NCBI GenBank assembly: GCA_964418885.1
Contig: CAYQNW010000022.1
Location: 1 to 46,527, forward strand
Direction of reading: 5' to 3'
DNA from: BMS3ABIN03 sp964418885
Lineage (GTDB): Bacteria > Bacteroidota > Ignavibacteria > Ignavibacteriales > Ignavibacteriaceae
DNA: 46,527 nucleotides
A program made the translations under genes and the position numbers. Below, piece after piece: positions 16,804-26,578 of this stretch (its first letter is position 1; every line of letters starts with the position of its first letter). The notes below the pieces were generated by a model. That model was not told the origin of the DNA and did not search any database. It saw only the letters and a list, made by a program, of their open reading frames with translations.

Positions 16804-18462
16804 ATGATGGCTCTTGATAATATTGAAAATTATATGATAATAGAAAAGGACACACAATTTGTTAAAAGCCTGAAGACTTTTTCTAAATTGTCAGGATTGT
16901 TCACGATAGTACTGGGGCTGATAGTAATTGCCGGATGGGTCTTTAATGTAGCTACTCTTAAAAGTATTTTCCCTTCAGAAATATCGATGAAAGCAAATGC
17001 TGCTCTGTGTTTTATACTCAGCGGTATTGTGTTCGTCTTTTTACTCCCTAGCGAAACAAGGGTATTTCGTCGGAGAATAGGACAAATAATCGCTTTGGCA
17101 GTTTTTACTATCGGATTGTTGACCCTGGCAGAATATATCTTTAATCAGAACTTTGGTATCGATGAAATGTTATTTATAGAAAGTAAAGATGCTTTTCTAA
17201 ACGTTTCACCCGGAAGAATGTCTGCTAATACGGCATTCGGATTTATATTTATCGGTCTGAGCTTGCTATTCTTTGATAAAAAAATCGGTAAATACTTTTT
17301 ACCAAGCCAGGTACTTTCTCTCCTCGTAGTGATGTTAGCATTAATGGGTTTAACCAGTCATTTCTATTCAAGCTGGAGTTTATTGCAGTTGTTTCAATCG
17401 ACAGCTATGTCATTTCCTACGGCATTTTTATTTTTTATTATTTCTTTGGGCATACTATTATCTCATCCTTATGAAGGATTTATGAAAAATGCTACTAAGG
17501 AAAACTCCAGCGGTATTATGTTGCGTTATCTGTTTCCTGCCGCTATCCTACTCCCGGTATCAATAGAATTATTAGCAACTGTTGGTGCAGAAATTGGTTT
17601 ATATGGTATTAATTTAACACCTATTGCACGCACTTTAGGTATGTTTTTTTCCGTTGTTGTTTTATTATGGTTTGCGGTTTCTAAGTATGAGCAATTTGAA
17701 CTGAAACAAAAACAAGCTGAAGAAAAAATCCGGGAATTAAATGAAGAATTAGAAAAACGAGTGATTGAAAGAACAGTAGAGCTTCAAAATGCTAATAAAG
17801 AACTTGAGTCGTTCAGTTATTCGGTCTCCCACGATCTAAGAGCACCAATACGGGCTATAAATGGATTTAGCAGCAAGCTCGCCGAAGAGTATGAAAATGT
17901 ATTGGATGATGAAGGAAAAAGATTGTTAAATATAGTATTAAAGAACACAAAAAATATGGGGGAGTTAATTGACGACTTGTTAACTTTTTCAAGATTGAGT
18001 CGCAAAAAGGTTGAATTTAAGGAGATTAATATGGTGGAACTGGTAAATGAAGTATTGAAAGAATTAACTGAGTTTAATGAGGAGAGAAAGTTGGATATAA
18101 CTGTCCAAGATCTGCCTAATGTAAAAGGTGATAGAACATTATTGCGGCAAGTGATAGTTAATCTTTTATCAAACTCAATTAAATTTACAAAATCCAGAGA
18201 TACAACGGTCATTGAAGTAGGAGGTTTCGCAAAGGATAATCTAAATTCATATTATGTAAAAGATAATGGTGTTGGTTTTAATATGAAATATATTCAAAAA
18301 GCGTTTGAAGTTTTTCAAAGATTACATAGTTCAAGAGAGTTTGAAGGTACCGGAGTAGGATTAGCCATTGTACATAAGATTATTCAGAGACATGGTGGGC
18401 AAGTCTGGGCTGGATCGGAAGTGAATAAAGGTGCAACATTCTATTTTTCATTACCAGCATAA
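16804..18462 (+). CDS. Membrane-bound sensor histidine kinase
   Basis: I chose the ATG at 16804, where AGGAAAG lies just upstream; an ATG at 16786 is in frame but sits ahead of that site. About eight membrane helices fill residues 20-300 and resemble an integral-membrane sensor domain without a periplasmic loop domain. A coiled coil (KQAEEKIRELNEELEKRV) leads to HisKA with His343 in SYSVSHDLRAPIRAINGF. The HATPase domain ends in GTGVGLAIVHKI. The kinase half is very like that of 34402-35835. The Rcp1-like receiver gene follows after 12 bases and is its likely phosphate acceptor. Its stimulus is unknown. Confidence 0.9.
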   Translation: MMALDNIENYMIIEKDTQFVKSLKTFSKLSGLFTIVLGLIVIAGWVFNVATLKSIFPSEISMKANAALCFILSGIVFVFLLPSETRVFRRRIGQIIALAVFTIGLLTLAEYIFNQNFGIDEMLFIESKDAFLNVSPGRMSANTAFGFIFIGLSLLFFDKKIGKYFLPSQVLSLLVVMLALMGLTSHFYSSWSLLQLFQSTAMSFPTAFLFFIISLGILLSHPYEGFMKNATKENSSGIMLRYLFPAAILLPVSIELLATVGAEIGLYGINLTPIARTLGMFFSVVVLLWFAVSKYEQFELKQKQAEEKIRELNEELEKRVIERTVELQNANKELESFSYSVSHDLRAPIRAINGFSSKLAEEYENVLDDEGKRLLNIVLKNTKNMGELIDDLLTFSRLSRKKVEFKEINMVELVNEVLKELTEFNEERKLDITVQDLPNVKGDRTLLRQVIVNLLSNSIKFTKSRDTTVIEVGGFAKDNLNSYYVKDNGVGFNMKYIQKAFEVFQRLHSSREFEGTGVGLAIVHKIIQRHGGQVWAGSEVNKGATFYFSLPA

Positions 18463-18474
18463 TGGAGCTGTTAT

Positions 18475-18915
18475 ATGACGAATAATATTATTGAGATATT
18501 ACTTGTAGAAGATAATCCGGATGATGCCGAACTAGCAATTAGCTCTTTAAAAAAGAATAACCTTGCTAATAAGGTCCATCTGGTCGAAGATGGGGAAGAA
18601 GCATTAGCTTTTCTTTTTGCAAAAGGGGAGTATTCGGAAAGAAATATAGAAGAAAAGCCGAAACTAATTTTACTGGATCTCAAGCTGCCTAAAATAGATG
18701 GTATGGAGGTTCTTCAAATGATCAAGTCGGATGAAAAAATGAAAACGATCCCTGTTGTTATTCTTACTTCTTCACGTGAGGAAAGTGATATTATAAAAAG
18801 TTATAAAATTGGTGTGAATAGTTATATAGTAAAACCAGTCGATTTTGAAAAGTTTACAAAATCTGTTTCAGATTTAGGTTTATACTGGTTGGTACTTAAT
18901 CAGCCACCGGAGTGA
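18475..18915 (+). CDS. Rcp1-like single-domain response regulator
   Basis: This 146-residue receiver belongs to the class paired with phytochrome-type kinases (Rcp1). It has LLVEDNPDDAEL with the acidic pair, a longer loop before the phosphoacceptor (Asp68 in LILLDLKLP), Thr in LTSSREESD and Lys in IVKPVD. The tail is LYWLVLNQPPE. It starts 12 bases after the membrane kinase, so the two form one unit. The near-copy at 35816-36256 has Asp68 in the same place and the same tail. No output domain is present; it probably acts on another protein or in a relay. Confidence 0.92.
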   Translation: MTNNIIEILLVEDNPDDAELAISSLKKNNLANKVHLVEDGEEALAFLFAKGEYSERNIEEKPKLILLDLKLPKIDGMEVLQMIKSDEKMKTIPVVILTSSREESDIIKSYKIGVNSYIVKPVDFEKFTKSVSDLGLYWLVLNQPPE

Positions 18916-19484
18916 GAATTGTCTAAAATCAAATCTGGTCGATCACTTTTATTATCCTATCGCAATCATTTAATTCCAATATTTGAGTAATCGTTAGATT
19001 AAATTCCTGCTACTTTTCTAAATGCTTATAAAATCAAAGAGTTGAAAAATATTTTGAAATTGTCTCCAATTATTTTTTTTGAATTTCTATTTTTGCATTG
19101 TATAGGTTTTTATACAAGAGTGAATGATTGACATTTAATACCAGAAAAATTTATTTTTGTAATTAATAAATCACACTTTGAATGAATAAAACACTGCTGG
19201 GAGAATGTCCTGAAATGTGATGATAAGGACAAGTTAGGATGTAACACATTAATTAAAAATTTTGGGAGTAGTTTATCTTATTATCAGTAAAACGCTCACG
19301 ATGTTATTATTTTGATACTTCGAAAATAAAGTAACCTAATTTCAGTAAAAGATAAAAGAGTATTTTTATAAAAATCAAATAATTGGAATAGTAAAGGAAA
19401 GTAAGAATTGTTTGATTTTATAGATAAACGGGTACTTAATATAATTTTAATTACAACATTATTATTGGTGAGGAAAAAGAGGCT
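18916..19484. other. 569-base gap with a duplicated 3' motif and a possible promoter
   Basis: At 18947-18966 is TTTTATTATCCTATCGCAAT, found again downstream of the paralogous receiver at 36289-36308, about 31 bases after the stop in both. Further on, TTG (19128-19130), 21 bases, then TATTTTTG (19152-19159) fits the Bacteroidota promoter pattern; the same TTG begins a TTGACA. A small GTCCT/AGGAC hairpin lies near 19207-19230. No gene was found. Confidence 0.4.
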
Positions 19485-21407
19485 ATGATGAAATCTGCGC
19501 ATAGCAGGACCAAAGCTCAGTTGATTGAAGAAATTGATTACTTACAAAAGCAGGTTAAAGAATTGAGGCAGGGGCATTCTGACGCTGAACTTAAGGAGAT
19601 GGAGGAGGAACTTCGAGAAAGCGAAAAGAAACTAAAATATATTCTTGAAATACTACCAATAGGTATCTCAATTATAGGCGCAGAACATAATATGCTTTAC
19701 GTAAACCTTGGATTGGAAAAGATTTTAGGCATTTCCAGGGAGGATTTACTAAAGGGAAATTACAAGGGTAGAAAATATCTCAGACCGGATGAAACGCCAA
19801 TGCCTGCTGAAGAACTTGCCAGCACTATAGCGTTCAGGGAGCAAAGCGTTATTCACAATGTTGAGACCGGCATAGTGAAGGAAGATGGCAGTATCATATG
19901 GACTAACGTGAGTGCAGTTCCAGTTGCATTTCCCGATTGGAAGGTGGTTGTTGTCACCAGGGATATCACTGCCCGCAAGCGTATAGAGAAGGCACAGAGG
20001 GAAAGTAAAAAAAGATTACGTGGTTTTATGGAATCTGCTATTGATGGATTTCTCTTGTTCGACTCAGAATTGAATAATATTGAGATGAATAAAGCAGCTC
20101 AGGAAATAATAGGTACAGATCGTATTGAAGTGTTAGGAAAAAATATTATAGATGTAATACCGGATATTAAGGAAAGTGGAAGATATGATAAGTACAAGGA
20201 AGTGATAGAAACTGGTAAACCATTCTTTTTACCTAATCATTTATTCCACGGCAAATATGGACTTAAAAATATTGATCTTAAGGTTTTCAAGGTCGGTGAC
20301 GGTCTCGGTGTTATTTTTTCAGACATCACGAAGCGAAAGCAGGCAGAAGATGCAGTAAAACAAAGTGAGAGAAAATATAAAAGCTTATTCAATGAGGATA
20401 TTAGCGGTGATTATGTAGTCACGCCTTCGGGAGAGTTTCAACATTGTAATAAAGCTTTCGTTAAAATGTTTGGCTACCATTCCCTGGAAGAGGTTTATTC
20501 AACAAACGCATCAACATTGTATGAGAAAAAAGAGCACAGAAAAGAATTCCTGTCCCAACTTAATAAAAAGAAAAAACTCAATTTGTATGAACATGAGCTT
20601 GTGAGGAAAGACGGTGAAATTATTACAGTTTTAGAAAATGCTTTAGGGATATTCAATGATGATGGTAAGCTAATTCAGATTAGCGGATATATAATTGATA
20701 TTACAGAACGCAAGCAAATGGAGCGAGAATTAAGGGAAACACTGGTACAGTTGAGAAACCTTGCCTCACACCTGCAAACTATCCGTGAAGAAGAAAGAGC
20801 AAAAATTGCCAGGAATATTCATGATGATATGGGGCAGATTTTAGCTATGTTGAAAATCAATCTCTCGTTAATTGAAAGTGAAATTAAAGCTAAGAAAACA
20901 CCTATAAAACAAATGCATATATTTGAAGAATTGAAAGATATGCAGGATATTGTGGATAATGCCATAACCAGGACACGGGAATTAGTAAGAGAATTACGAC
21001 CGGAAGTTCTGGACAATCTTGGTTTGCTTGAAGCACTTAAATGGTTAGCAAATGAATTTGAGAATCAAAATCAAATTAAATGTTTTTTTACTACTAATGT
21101 TCGTAAAATTGATTTAGATATGCATAAATCCATCGCAATTTTTAGGATATTACAAGAAATTCTTACAAATGTCTTAAGGCATTCAAAAGCAACAACGGTA
21201 AAGATAAACTTTAATAAAGAAAATGGTAATTTGATACTTAGAGTTAATGATAATGGGATTGGTTTTTCAAAAAAGAAAATATCCGATCCAAACTCTCTTG
21301 GATTGTTAGGAATGAGAGAACGTGCGTTGGTATTTAAAGGGGAAATGGAGATTATTTTTGAGAAAGGGAAAGGAACAACTTTAACTGTGTCAATTCCTCT
21401 TAACTAG
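19485..21407 (+). CDS. PAS-containing sensor histidine kinase of the NarX/DesK (HisKA_3) type
   Basis: The 640-residue protein is soluble. An N-terminal coiled coil begins MMKSAHSRTKAQLIEEIDYL. Three PAS regions follow (roughly 50-170, 178-285 and 290-410), then the HisKA_3 dimerisation domain with His446 in KIARNIHDDMGQ. The HATPase domain ends with SLGLLGMRERA and KGKGTTLTVSIP. An ATG at 19488 is an equal start candidate. The LuxR-type regulator gene starts 14 bases after its stop, the standard NarX-NarL pairing. The 31-codon stub at 31405-31500 resembles its first 25 residues. The PAS ligands are unknown. Confidence 0.93.
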   Translation: MMKSAHSRTKAQLIEEIDYLQKQVKELRQGHSDAELKEMEEELRESEKKLKYILEILPIGISIIGAEHNMLYVNLGLEKILGISREDLLKGNYKGRKYLRPDETPMPAEELASTIAFREQSVIHNVETGIVKEDGSIIWTNVSAVPVAFPDWKVVVVTRDITARKRIEKAQRESKKRLRGFMESAIDGFLLFDSELNNIEMNKAAQEIIGTDRIEVLGKNIIDVIPDIKESGRYDKYKEVIETGKPFFLPNHLFHGKYGLKNIDLKVFKVGDGLGVIFSDITKRKQAEDAVKQSERKYKSLFNEDISGDYVVTPSGEFQHCNKAFVKMFGYHSLEEVYSTNASTLYEKKEHRKEFLSQLNKKKKLNLYEHELVRKDGEIITVLENALGIFNDDGKLIQISGYIIDITERKQMERELRETLVQLRNLASHLQTIREEERAKIARNIHDDMGQILAMLKINLSLIESEIKAKKTPIKQMHIFEELKDMQDIVDNAITRTRELVRELRPEVLDNLGLLEALKWLANEFENQNQIKCFFTTNVRKIDLDMHKSIAIFRILQEILTNVLRHSKATTVKINFNKENGNLILRVNDNGIGFSKKKISDPNSLGLLGMRERALVFKGEMEIIFEKGKGTTLTVSIPLN

Positions 21408-21421
21408 AATAAAATAGCACT

Positions 21422-22054
21422 ATGGCAACAATATTGATAGCAGATGATCACAGTATAATTAGAGCAGGGATTAAAAAAATTCTTGAGAAAGAAATTGATT
21501 TACAAGTTATTGGCGAAGCCGGAAACGCTTACGATGTTTTAGAATTTGTAAATAAGAATGATTTAGATTTATTATTACTTGATATTAATATGCCCGGGGC
21601 AAATGGTTTAGGACTATTGAGGGAAGTAAGAAAACTAAAACCCCAGATTAAAATCCTGGTATTAAGTATATATCCGGAAGAAAGTTTTGCACTGAGTGCA
21701 TTTGAGTTAGGAGCATCCGGTTACCTTACAAAAGAAAGTACCCCCGAATTATTGATCAAAGCTATTCAAAAAATAATAAATGGCGGAAAGTATTTGAGTG
21801 AAGAGTTAGGGGAAAAGCTTGCTTCCAGAATTAATTTGCAAAATTCAAAAAGCCTTCACGAAAGATTATCCACTCGTGAAACTGAAGTTCTCTTATTTAT
21901 TGGAGAAGGAAAATCTACTTCTGAAATAGCTAAAAAGCTAGGTATCAGTAGCAACACCGTTGCCACATACCGTGCACGTATTTTAGAAAAAATGAATATG
22001 AGCTCCAATGCGGCACTTATCCATTATGTGATAACAAATGATCTGTTGAAATAA
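21422..22054 (+). CDS. NarL/FixJ-family response regulator with LuxR DNA-binding domain
   Basis: The 210-residue protein has a receiver domain (acidic pair in IADDHS, Asp54 in LLDINMPG, Thr/Ser in LVLSIYPEES, Lys in LTKEST). A LuxR-type helix-turn-helix follows at about 145-205 (LSTRETEVL, then SEIAKKLGISSNTVATYRARI). It is the only protein of the island with a recognisable DNA-binding domain. Position and type make it the partner of the kinase at 19485-21407. It probably activates transcription as a dimer when phosphorylated; its targets cannot be read from this sequence. Confidence 0.95.
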   Translation: MATILIADDHSIIRAGIKKILEKEIDLQVIGEAGNAYDVLEFVNKNDLDLLLLDINMPGANGLGLLREVRKLKPQIKILVLSIYPEESFALSAFELGASGYLTKESTPELLIKAIQKIINGGKYLSEELGEKLASRINLQNSKSLHERLSTRETEVLLFIGEGKSTSEIAKKLGISSNTVATYRARILEKMNMSSNAALIHYVITNDLLK

Positions 22055-22306
22055 ATCTTCCTCTTTACTGCAAATTAGGCCATTTTCCTTCATAATTGGT
22101 CTCGGCGATTATTTTTTTTGTGATTTTTCACAAACATTCCAACTATTATCTTTTCCATTTGTAGCTAAAAGCATGACAGAAAAATCAGTGTTTTAGCGAT
22201 ACTGCAACATCGTAATTATTTATACATTAAGCCCGTAACAAACCTTATCTTCGAATATTCTTTAGGTGAGATTTTTCAAAAATAATATCTACAAATTCAA
22301 AGTAGT

Positions 22307-22567
22307 ATGAAAGAAACTATTCAGTATATAAAAAATCCTTTAATACAACTATTAACAGATTATTTATTTAATCCGGTAATTTTTGGACTATATGGATATA
22401 TAATTTTTCTTGCCATATTACTCGTATTAAATGGCATTTCATCTTTATTGAGTTCACCCCCTTTTAGCTCCATTGTCCCCGAAGACTTACTCTTTAGCAG
22501 TACAGGTTTCATACTCTTTTTCATTATAAAGATGATGGAAAACTTTAAACATACAAAAGAACATTAA
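22307..22567 (+). CDS. Small two-helix membrane protein, paralogue of the protein at 22716
   Basis: This is an 86-residue protein of no known family. Two hydrophobic segments (about 25-45 and 65-78) are joined by a loop rich in Ser and Pro. The segment FNPVIFGLYGYIIFLAILL before the first helix is matched in the protein at 22716-23024; across 64 aligned residues without gaps I count about 26 identities by eye. It stands alone after the LuxR regulator with a 252-base gap, and no strong ribosome binding site precedes its ATG. It may be a sensor accessory or a stress peptide; I do not assign a function. Confidence 0.65.
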   Translation: MKETIQYIKNPLIQLLTDYLFNPVIFGLYGYIIFLAILLVLNGISSLLSSPPFSSIVPEDLLFSSTGFILFFIIKMMENFKHTKEH

Positions 22568-22654
22568 TTCTGATATCTAAAAATTTTTTAGGATTTGATC
22601 AAGAAAACGAAAAATGAACAATAAAATTTTAATAACAATTAAAGGAGAGCTGAA

Positions 22655-22729
22655 ATGATCGTAGGATTAATAATAATGTTAACCGTTACCTCATTTGTAT
22701 TCTGGCTGATAAGATATGGAAAATCTTAA
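22655..22729 (+). CDS. 24-residue single-helix membrane microprotein
   Basis: A strong ribosome binding site (AAAGGAGAG, 22641-22649) precedes an ATG at 22655. The product is MIVGLIIMLTVTSFVFWLIR followed by YGKS: one hydrophobic helix with a basic end. Its 3' end overlaps the start of the gene at 22716 by 14 bases, so translation of the two is probably coupled. The ribosome binding site and overlap argue that it is real; the family is unknown. Alternatively it is only a leader peptide that feeds ribosomes to the next gene. Confidence 0.6.
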   Translation: MIVGLIIMLTVTSFVFWLIRYGKS

Positions 22730-23024
22730 AATTAATAGGGAATCTAATTTATCGCATAAAATTTTCGATTTATTCTTCAATCCTTTAATTATCGGTTTGT
22801 ATGGCTTTGCAATATTTCTTGGTGTACTGCTTGGAACAAAAGCCATAGTATGGTTTTTCGAAAGTAAAGAACCTATAGTAGTTAAGATGGATGATATTTG
22901 GCTCAGCCTCTGGGGTTTTGGATTTTATTTCATAATAAAATTAATAGTGAATATTAAGAAAAAAATCGAATTAATTCGACCACCGGCTTTTAAGCTTAGT
23001 GATAAGGTAAAAAACCTTATTTAG
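22716..23024 (+). CDS. Small two-helix membrane protein, paralogue of the protein at 22307
   Basis: The 102-residue protein has two membrane helices (about 25-47 and 66-81). The segment FFNPLIIGLYGFAIFLGVLL matches the protein at 22307-22567. It ends in a longer basic tail. Its ATG lies within the last codons of the 24-residue gene and has no ribosome binding site of its own, which points to coupled translation. Function unknown. An 80-base gap separates it from the hybrid kinase at 23105, so the trio may be carried with that kinase. Confidence 0.7.
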   Translation: MENLKINRESNLSHKIFDLFFNPLIIGLYGFAIFLGVLLGTKAIVWFFESKEPIVVKMDDIWLSLWGFGFYFIIKLIVNIKKKIELIRPPAFKLSDKVKNLI

Positions 23025-23104
23025 AAAAAGCACAAAATTAACCTTAGTTGCATAGATGGCTGGTTATACGTGTGAGCGAAAATATTTTTGATTTTTAGAA
23101 AGTT

Positions 23105-25084
23105 ATGATGGAAGCTTCTGTTAAAATTCTCATCCTGGAAGATATTTCAAGTGATTTGGAATTAATACTTGACAGAATAAAAGATACGAAATTAAAGTTC
23201 TCGTATCTATGGGTTGAAAATGAAGAAGAATATAAAAAAGGTATCATCAAATTTACCCCGGATATTATAATTGCAGACTATATGCTTCCGGATTACACCG
23301 GTCTGGAAGCACTACATTTAGCAACTGAACTTTGTCCTTCCACTCCTTTTATAATTGTAACAGGCGAGGTAAATGAAGATGTCGCTATTGAATGCAGGAA
23401 ACTTGGGGCGATTGAATATGTAATGAAAGAACATCTGAAAAGCATTGGTCCTGCCATAAATCAAGCATTAGAGCAAAAACAATTAAAAACAAAAAAAGAC
23501 CTGGCAGAGAAATCGCTAAAAGAAAATGAAAGGAAATTCCGGTCAATTTTTGAAACCGCTAAGGATGCAATTATAATAACCAATGATGCCTGGGATATTA
23601 TATCTTTTAACAAAAGGTTTCTGGATTTATTCGAATATAAGGAAGAAGAGATTCGTGGAAAATCACTTAACATTCTATTACCGCAAAATTATAGACCTGA
23701 CCTTTCATCGAGTTTTAGAAACTTTCCATTAACTAAAGAACACCACTTAAATGAAAAAACAGTCGAGTTAGACGGTCAAAGGAGAGATGGCTCTTTTTTC
23801 CCGTTGGAATTATCACTTTCGCACTGGAGAACAAATGGGGATCATTTTTTTATAGGAATAATTCATGACATAACTGATAAAAAACGGTCTGAATTAGCTC
23901 TTATTAGGGCAAAAGAAAAATCAGATGAAATGAATTGTTTAAGATCTTGTTTTCTGGCAAATATTAGCCATGAAATTAGAACTCCGTTAGTTGGAATTAT
24001 TGGTTTTGCAAGTATACTACTTGAAGAATTAAAGGATAAAAGACATTTAGAAATGGTACAGGACATTTTTAACGGAGGTAAAAGGCTGAAGGATACGCTA
24101 ACTCAAATACTTGAATATACATCTGTCGAGGACAATAAGTATGAAGTTATGTTAAAACCGTTGAATGTAACTGAAGTTGTTAATGATACAGTTAAGCTGT
24201 TTGAAAAAGAGGCGATTTCCAAAAATCTTTCCCTCAAAATAGAATGCCAGGATAACAATATTATTGCAAATGCAGATGAAAAGTTACTGAGAATTGTGTT
24301 AAATAATTTAATCAGTAATGCCATTATCTTCACCGAAGAGGGAGGAATTATTGTAAATGTATATAAATCTCGAATAATTGGAAAATCATTAGCTAATGTA
24401 AGTATAAAAGATTCGGGAAGAGGAATTTCTGTCAAGGATCTTGAAATTATCTTCGAGCCATATCGACAGGTGAGCGAAGGATTCAACAGAAGTTATGAGG
24501 GGTTGGGACTGGGATTGACTATTGCTAAAAGAATGGTACAACTGATGCACGGTGAAATAGAAATTGAAAGTGAGGTTAATGAAGGCTCTAATTTTACTAT
24601 TCATTTGCCCATAAGCCCAGGAGATGTAAGCGAAGCAATTATTACTTCCGCATCCAGTACAGGTATAATCATATCGCGCAAGATTCAAAAAATAAACTGT
24701 GAGGAACCGCTTCCAAAATTATTGTTAGTGGAGGATGACAAATTAACCATCATTCTTATGACAAAATATTTAAACGAACTATTTGAAGTAGATGTAGCAC
24801 ACAATGGTGAAAAGGCGATAAATTTGGTGAAGCAAAAAAACTATTCAGCCATACTAATGGATATAGATTTGGGACAAAGTAAAAATGGTGTCGAAATAGC
24901 TAAAGAGATTAGAAAAATTGATAATTATAAAGAAACAGCTATTATGGCGGTTACAGCTTATGCAATGCCGCAAGACAAGGAAAAAATTATGTCAAACGGC
25001 TATTTCAATCACTTTTTCTCGAAACCATTTGATATGCAAGAAATAATAAAAAAAATACAAGAATTATTGAATTCCAGTGATTAA
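23105..25084 (+). CDS. Hybrid sensor kinase REC-PAS-HisKA-HATPase-REC
   Basis: The 659-residue protein is soluble and has a receiver at each end. The N-terminal receiver (to about 125) has LEDISSD, Asp58 in IADYMLPD, and Lys-Glu after the last strand, like the heads of cassettes A and B. PAS lies at about 140-255. HisKA has His289 in NISHEIRTPLVGI, and HATPase ends in GLGLGLTIAKRM. The C-terminal receiver (about 540-655) has VEDD, Asp586 in LMDIDLG and Lys-Pro in FSKPFD. It can relay phosphate internally, but no Hpt protein lies nearby. It ends three bases before the cassette B kinase, so they are co-transcribed. An ATG at 23108 is also possible. Confidence 0.93.
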   Translation: MMEASVKILILEDISSDLELILDRIKDTKLKFSYLWVENEEEYKKGIIKFTPDIIIADYMLPDYTGLEALHLATELCPSTPFIIVTGEVNEDVAIECRKLGAIEYVMKEHLKSIGPAINQALEQKQLKTKKDLAEKSLKENERKFRSIFETAKDAIIITNDAWDIISFNKRFLDLFEYKEEEIRGKSLNILLPQNYRPDLSSSFRNFPLTKEHHLNEKTVELDGQRRDGSFFPLELSLSHWRTNGDHFFIGIIHDITDKKRSELALIRAKEKSDEMNCLRSCFLANISHEIRTPLVGIIGFASILLEELKDKRHLEMVQDIFNGGKRLKDTLTQILEYTSVEDNKYEVMLKPLNVTEVVNDTVKLFEKEAISKNLSLKIECQDNNIIANADEKLLRIVLNNLISNAIIFTEEGGIIVNVYKSRIIGKSLANVSIKDSGRGISVKDLEIIFEPYRQVSEGFNRSYEGLGLGLTIAKRMVQLMHGEIEIESEVNEGSNFTIHLPISPGDVSEAIITSASSTGIIISRKIQKINCEEPLPKLLLVEDDKLTIILMTKYLNELFEVDVAHNGEKAINLVKQKNYSAILMDIDLGQSKNGVEIAKEIRKIDNYKETAIMAVTAYAMPQDKEKIMSNGYFNHFFSKPFDMQEIIKKIQELLNSSD

Positions 25085-25087
25085 ATT

Positions 25088-26575
25088 ATGAATAATGAAC
25101 TTCATATTCTAATACTTGAGGACGTAGCTGACGATGCTGAGTTGATGGAAGATGAATTACGTAAAGACAACATTTCATTTTCCTCGAAGCGGGTGGAAAC
25201 AGAACAGGAGTTTTGCAAAGCACTTAAAGATATGAAGCCGGATATTATTCTTTCCGATTATAGTTTACCGACTTTTGACGGTATGTCTGCTCTTAAATTA
25301 ACAAAAGAAATTTCTCCTTCAATTCCATTTATTATTGTTACCGGTTCTATTAACGAGGAAACCGCTGTTGAATGTATGAAAGCAGGTGCTGCAGATTATG
25401 TAATTAAGGAACATCTCCAACGTCTGCTTCCTACTGTTAATGCTGCGCTTGAAATGAAAAGACTGGTTACCGATAGGAGAAAAGCAGAAGAAGCCTTACG
25501 AAAAAGTGAAGAATTTAATAGACATATTATTGAAAGCAGTAATGATTGTATTGATGTATTGGATTTTGAAGGAAATCTTTTATTTATGAATGATGGAGGT
25601 CGGAAACTTTTAGAAGTTGATGACATTACTCCGTTATTAAACAAGTCATGGTTGGATAATTGGGAGGGTATCGAAAGGCAATCAGCTTTAGAGGCACTGA
25701 AAAAGGCAATGAATGGAAATATTGGAACCTTCCAGGGTTATCGTCCCACAAAAAAAGGAATTCAAAAATGGATGGATGTTTTAATCACGCCAATTGTTGA
25801 TGGTGAAGGAAATGTCGAACGCTTGTTAGCTGTTTGCCGTGACATAACCGAACTTAAAAATCAATCGATACAACTTATGCAGGCAGATAGAATGAGCATT
25901 GTGGGTACATTGGCTTCTGGAGTAGCGCATGAACTTAACAATCCTTTGATGAGTGTTCTTGGGTTTACCCAGTACTGCCTCAAACATTCAACTGAAGATG
26001 ATAAAAAATATGCTGTGCTTCAGGATATAGAGCAAGAAGCATTACGCTGCATCAGCATTGTGGAGAATCTCCTGACGTTTTCTCATATGGGCAAAGAAGG
26101 CATAGAAGAGAGGCAGGATGCAAGCTGCGCCGATATTATTGAAAGGGTATTAAAATTATTATCCTATCGTATCGAGCGGGAACGCGTCAAATTTATTAAG
26201 CATTATAACGGGAGAGTCATTGATGCCCAGGTACAAGTAAACGGTATTCAACAGGTTTTTCTGAACGTTATAATTAATGCTTTAGATGCTCTGCTTGATA
26301 GTAACAAGAAAGAAATTCACATTGAAATTAAACATGAAGGAGAACTTAGTCTTGTAACAATTGCAGATACCGGAGGCGGTATTTCCCCAAATAATCTTGA
26401 AAGGATTTTCGAGCCCTTTTTTACTACTAAGACGGTTGGTAAGGGGACAGGTCTGGGGCTTTCTATATCACGTAGTATTATAGAAAAAAACAATGGAAAA
26501 CTTACCTGCGAAAGTGAAGCCCATAAGGGAACTAAATTCACAATCCAGCTTACAAAAAACAAAAATGGAGTATAG
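25088..26575 (+). CDS. Receiver-PAS-histidine kinase, head of cassette B
   Basis: This 495-residue protein is a paralogue of 13253-14746 over its full length, with the same domain order and the same positions of Asp57 (SDYSLP) and His281 (GVAHELNNPLMSVLGF). The receiver ends in IKEH, without the usual Pro after Lys. The HATPase boxes read DTGGGISP and GTGLGLSISR. The next receiver gene starts three bases after its stop. Differences from its partner are spread along the protein, so the duplication is not very recent. Substitutions in the PAS part might give a different input. Confidence 0.93.
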   Translation: MNNELHILILEDVADDAELMEDELRKDNISFSSKRVETEQEFCKALKDMKPDIILSDYSLPTFDGMSALKLTKEISPSIPFIIVTGSINEETAVECMKAGAADYVIKEHLQRLLPTVNAALEMKRLVTDRRKAEEALRKSEEFNRHIIESSNDCIDVLDFEGNLLFMNDGGRKLLEVDDITPLLNKSWLDNWEGIERQSALEALKKAMNGNIGTFQGYRPTKKGIQKWMDVLITPIVDGEGNVERLLAVCRDITELKNQSIQLMQADRMSIVGTLASGVAHELNNPLMSVLGFTQYCLKHSTEDDKKYAVLQDIEQEALRCISIVENLLTFSHMGKEGIEERQDASCADIIERVLKLLSYRIERERVKFIKHYNGRVIDAQVQVNGIQQVFLNVIINALDALLDSNKKEIHIEIKHEGELSLVTIADTGGGISPNNLERIFEPFFTTKTVGKGTGLGLSISRSIIEKNNGKLTCESEAHKGTKFTIQLTKNKNGV

Positions 26576-26578
26576 AAA

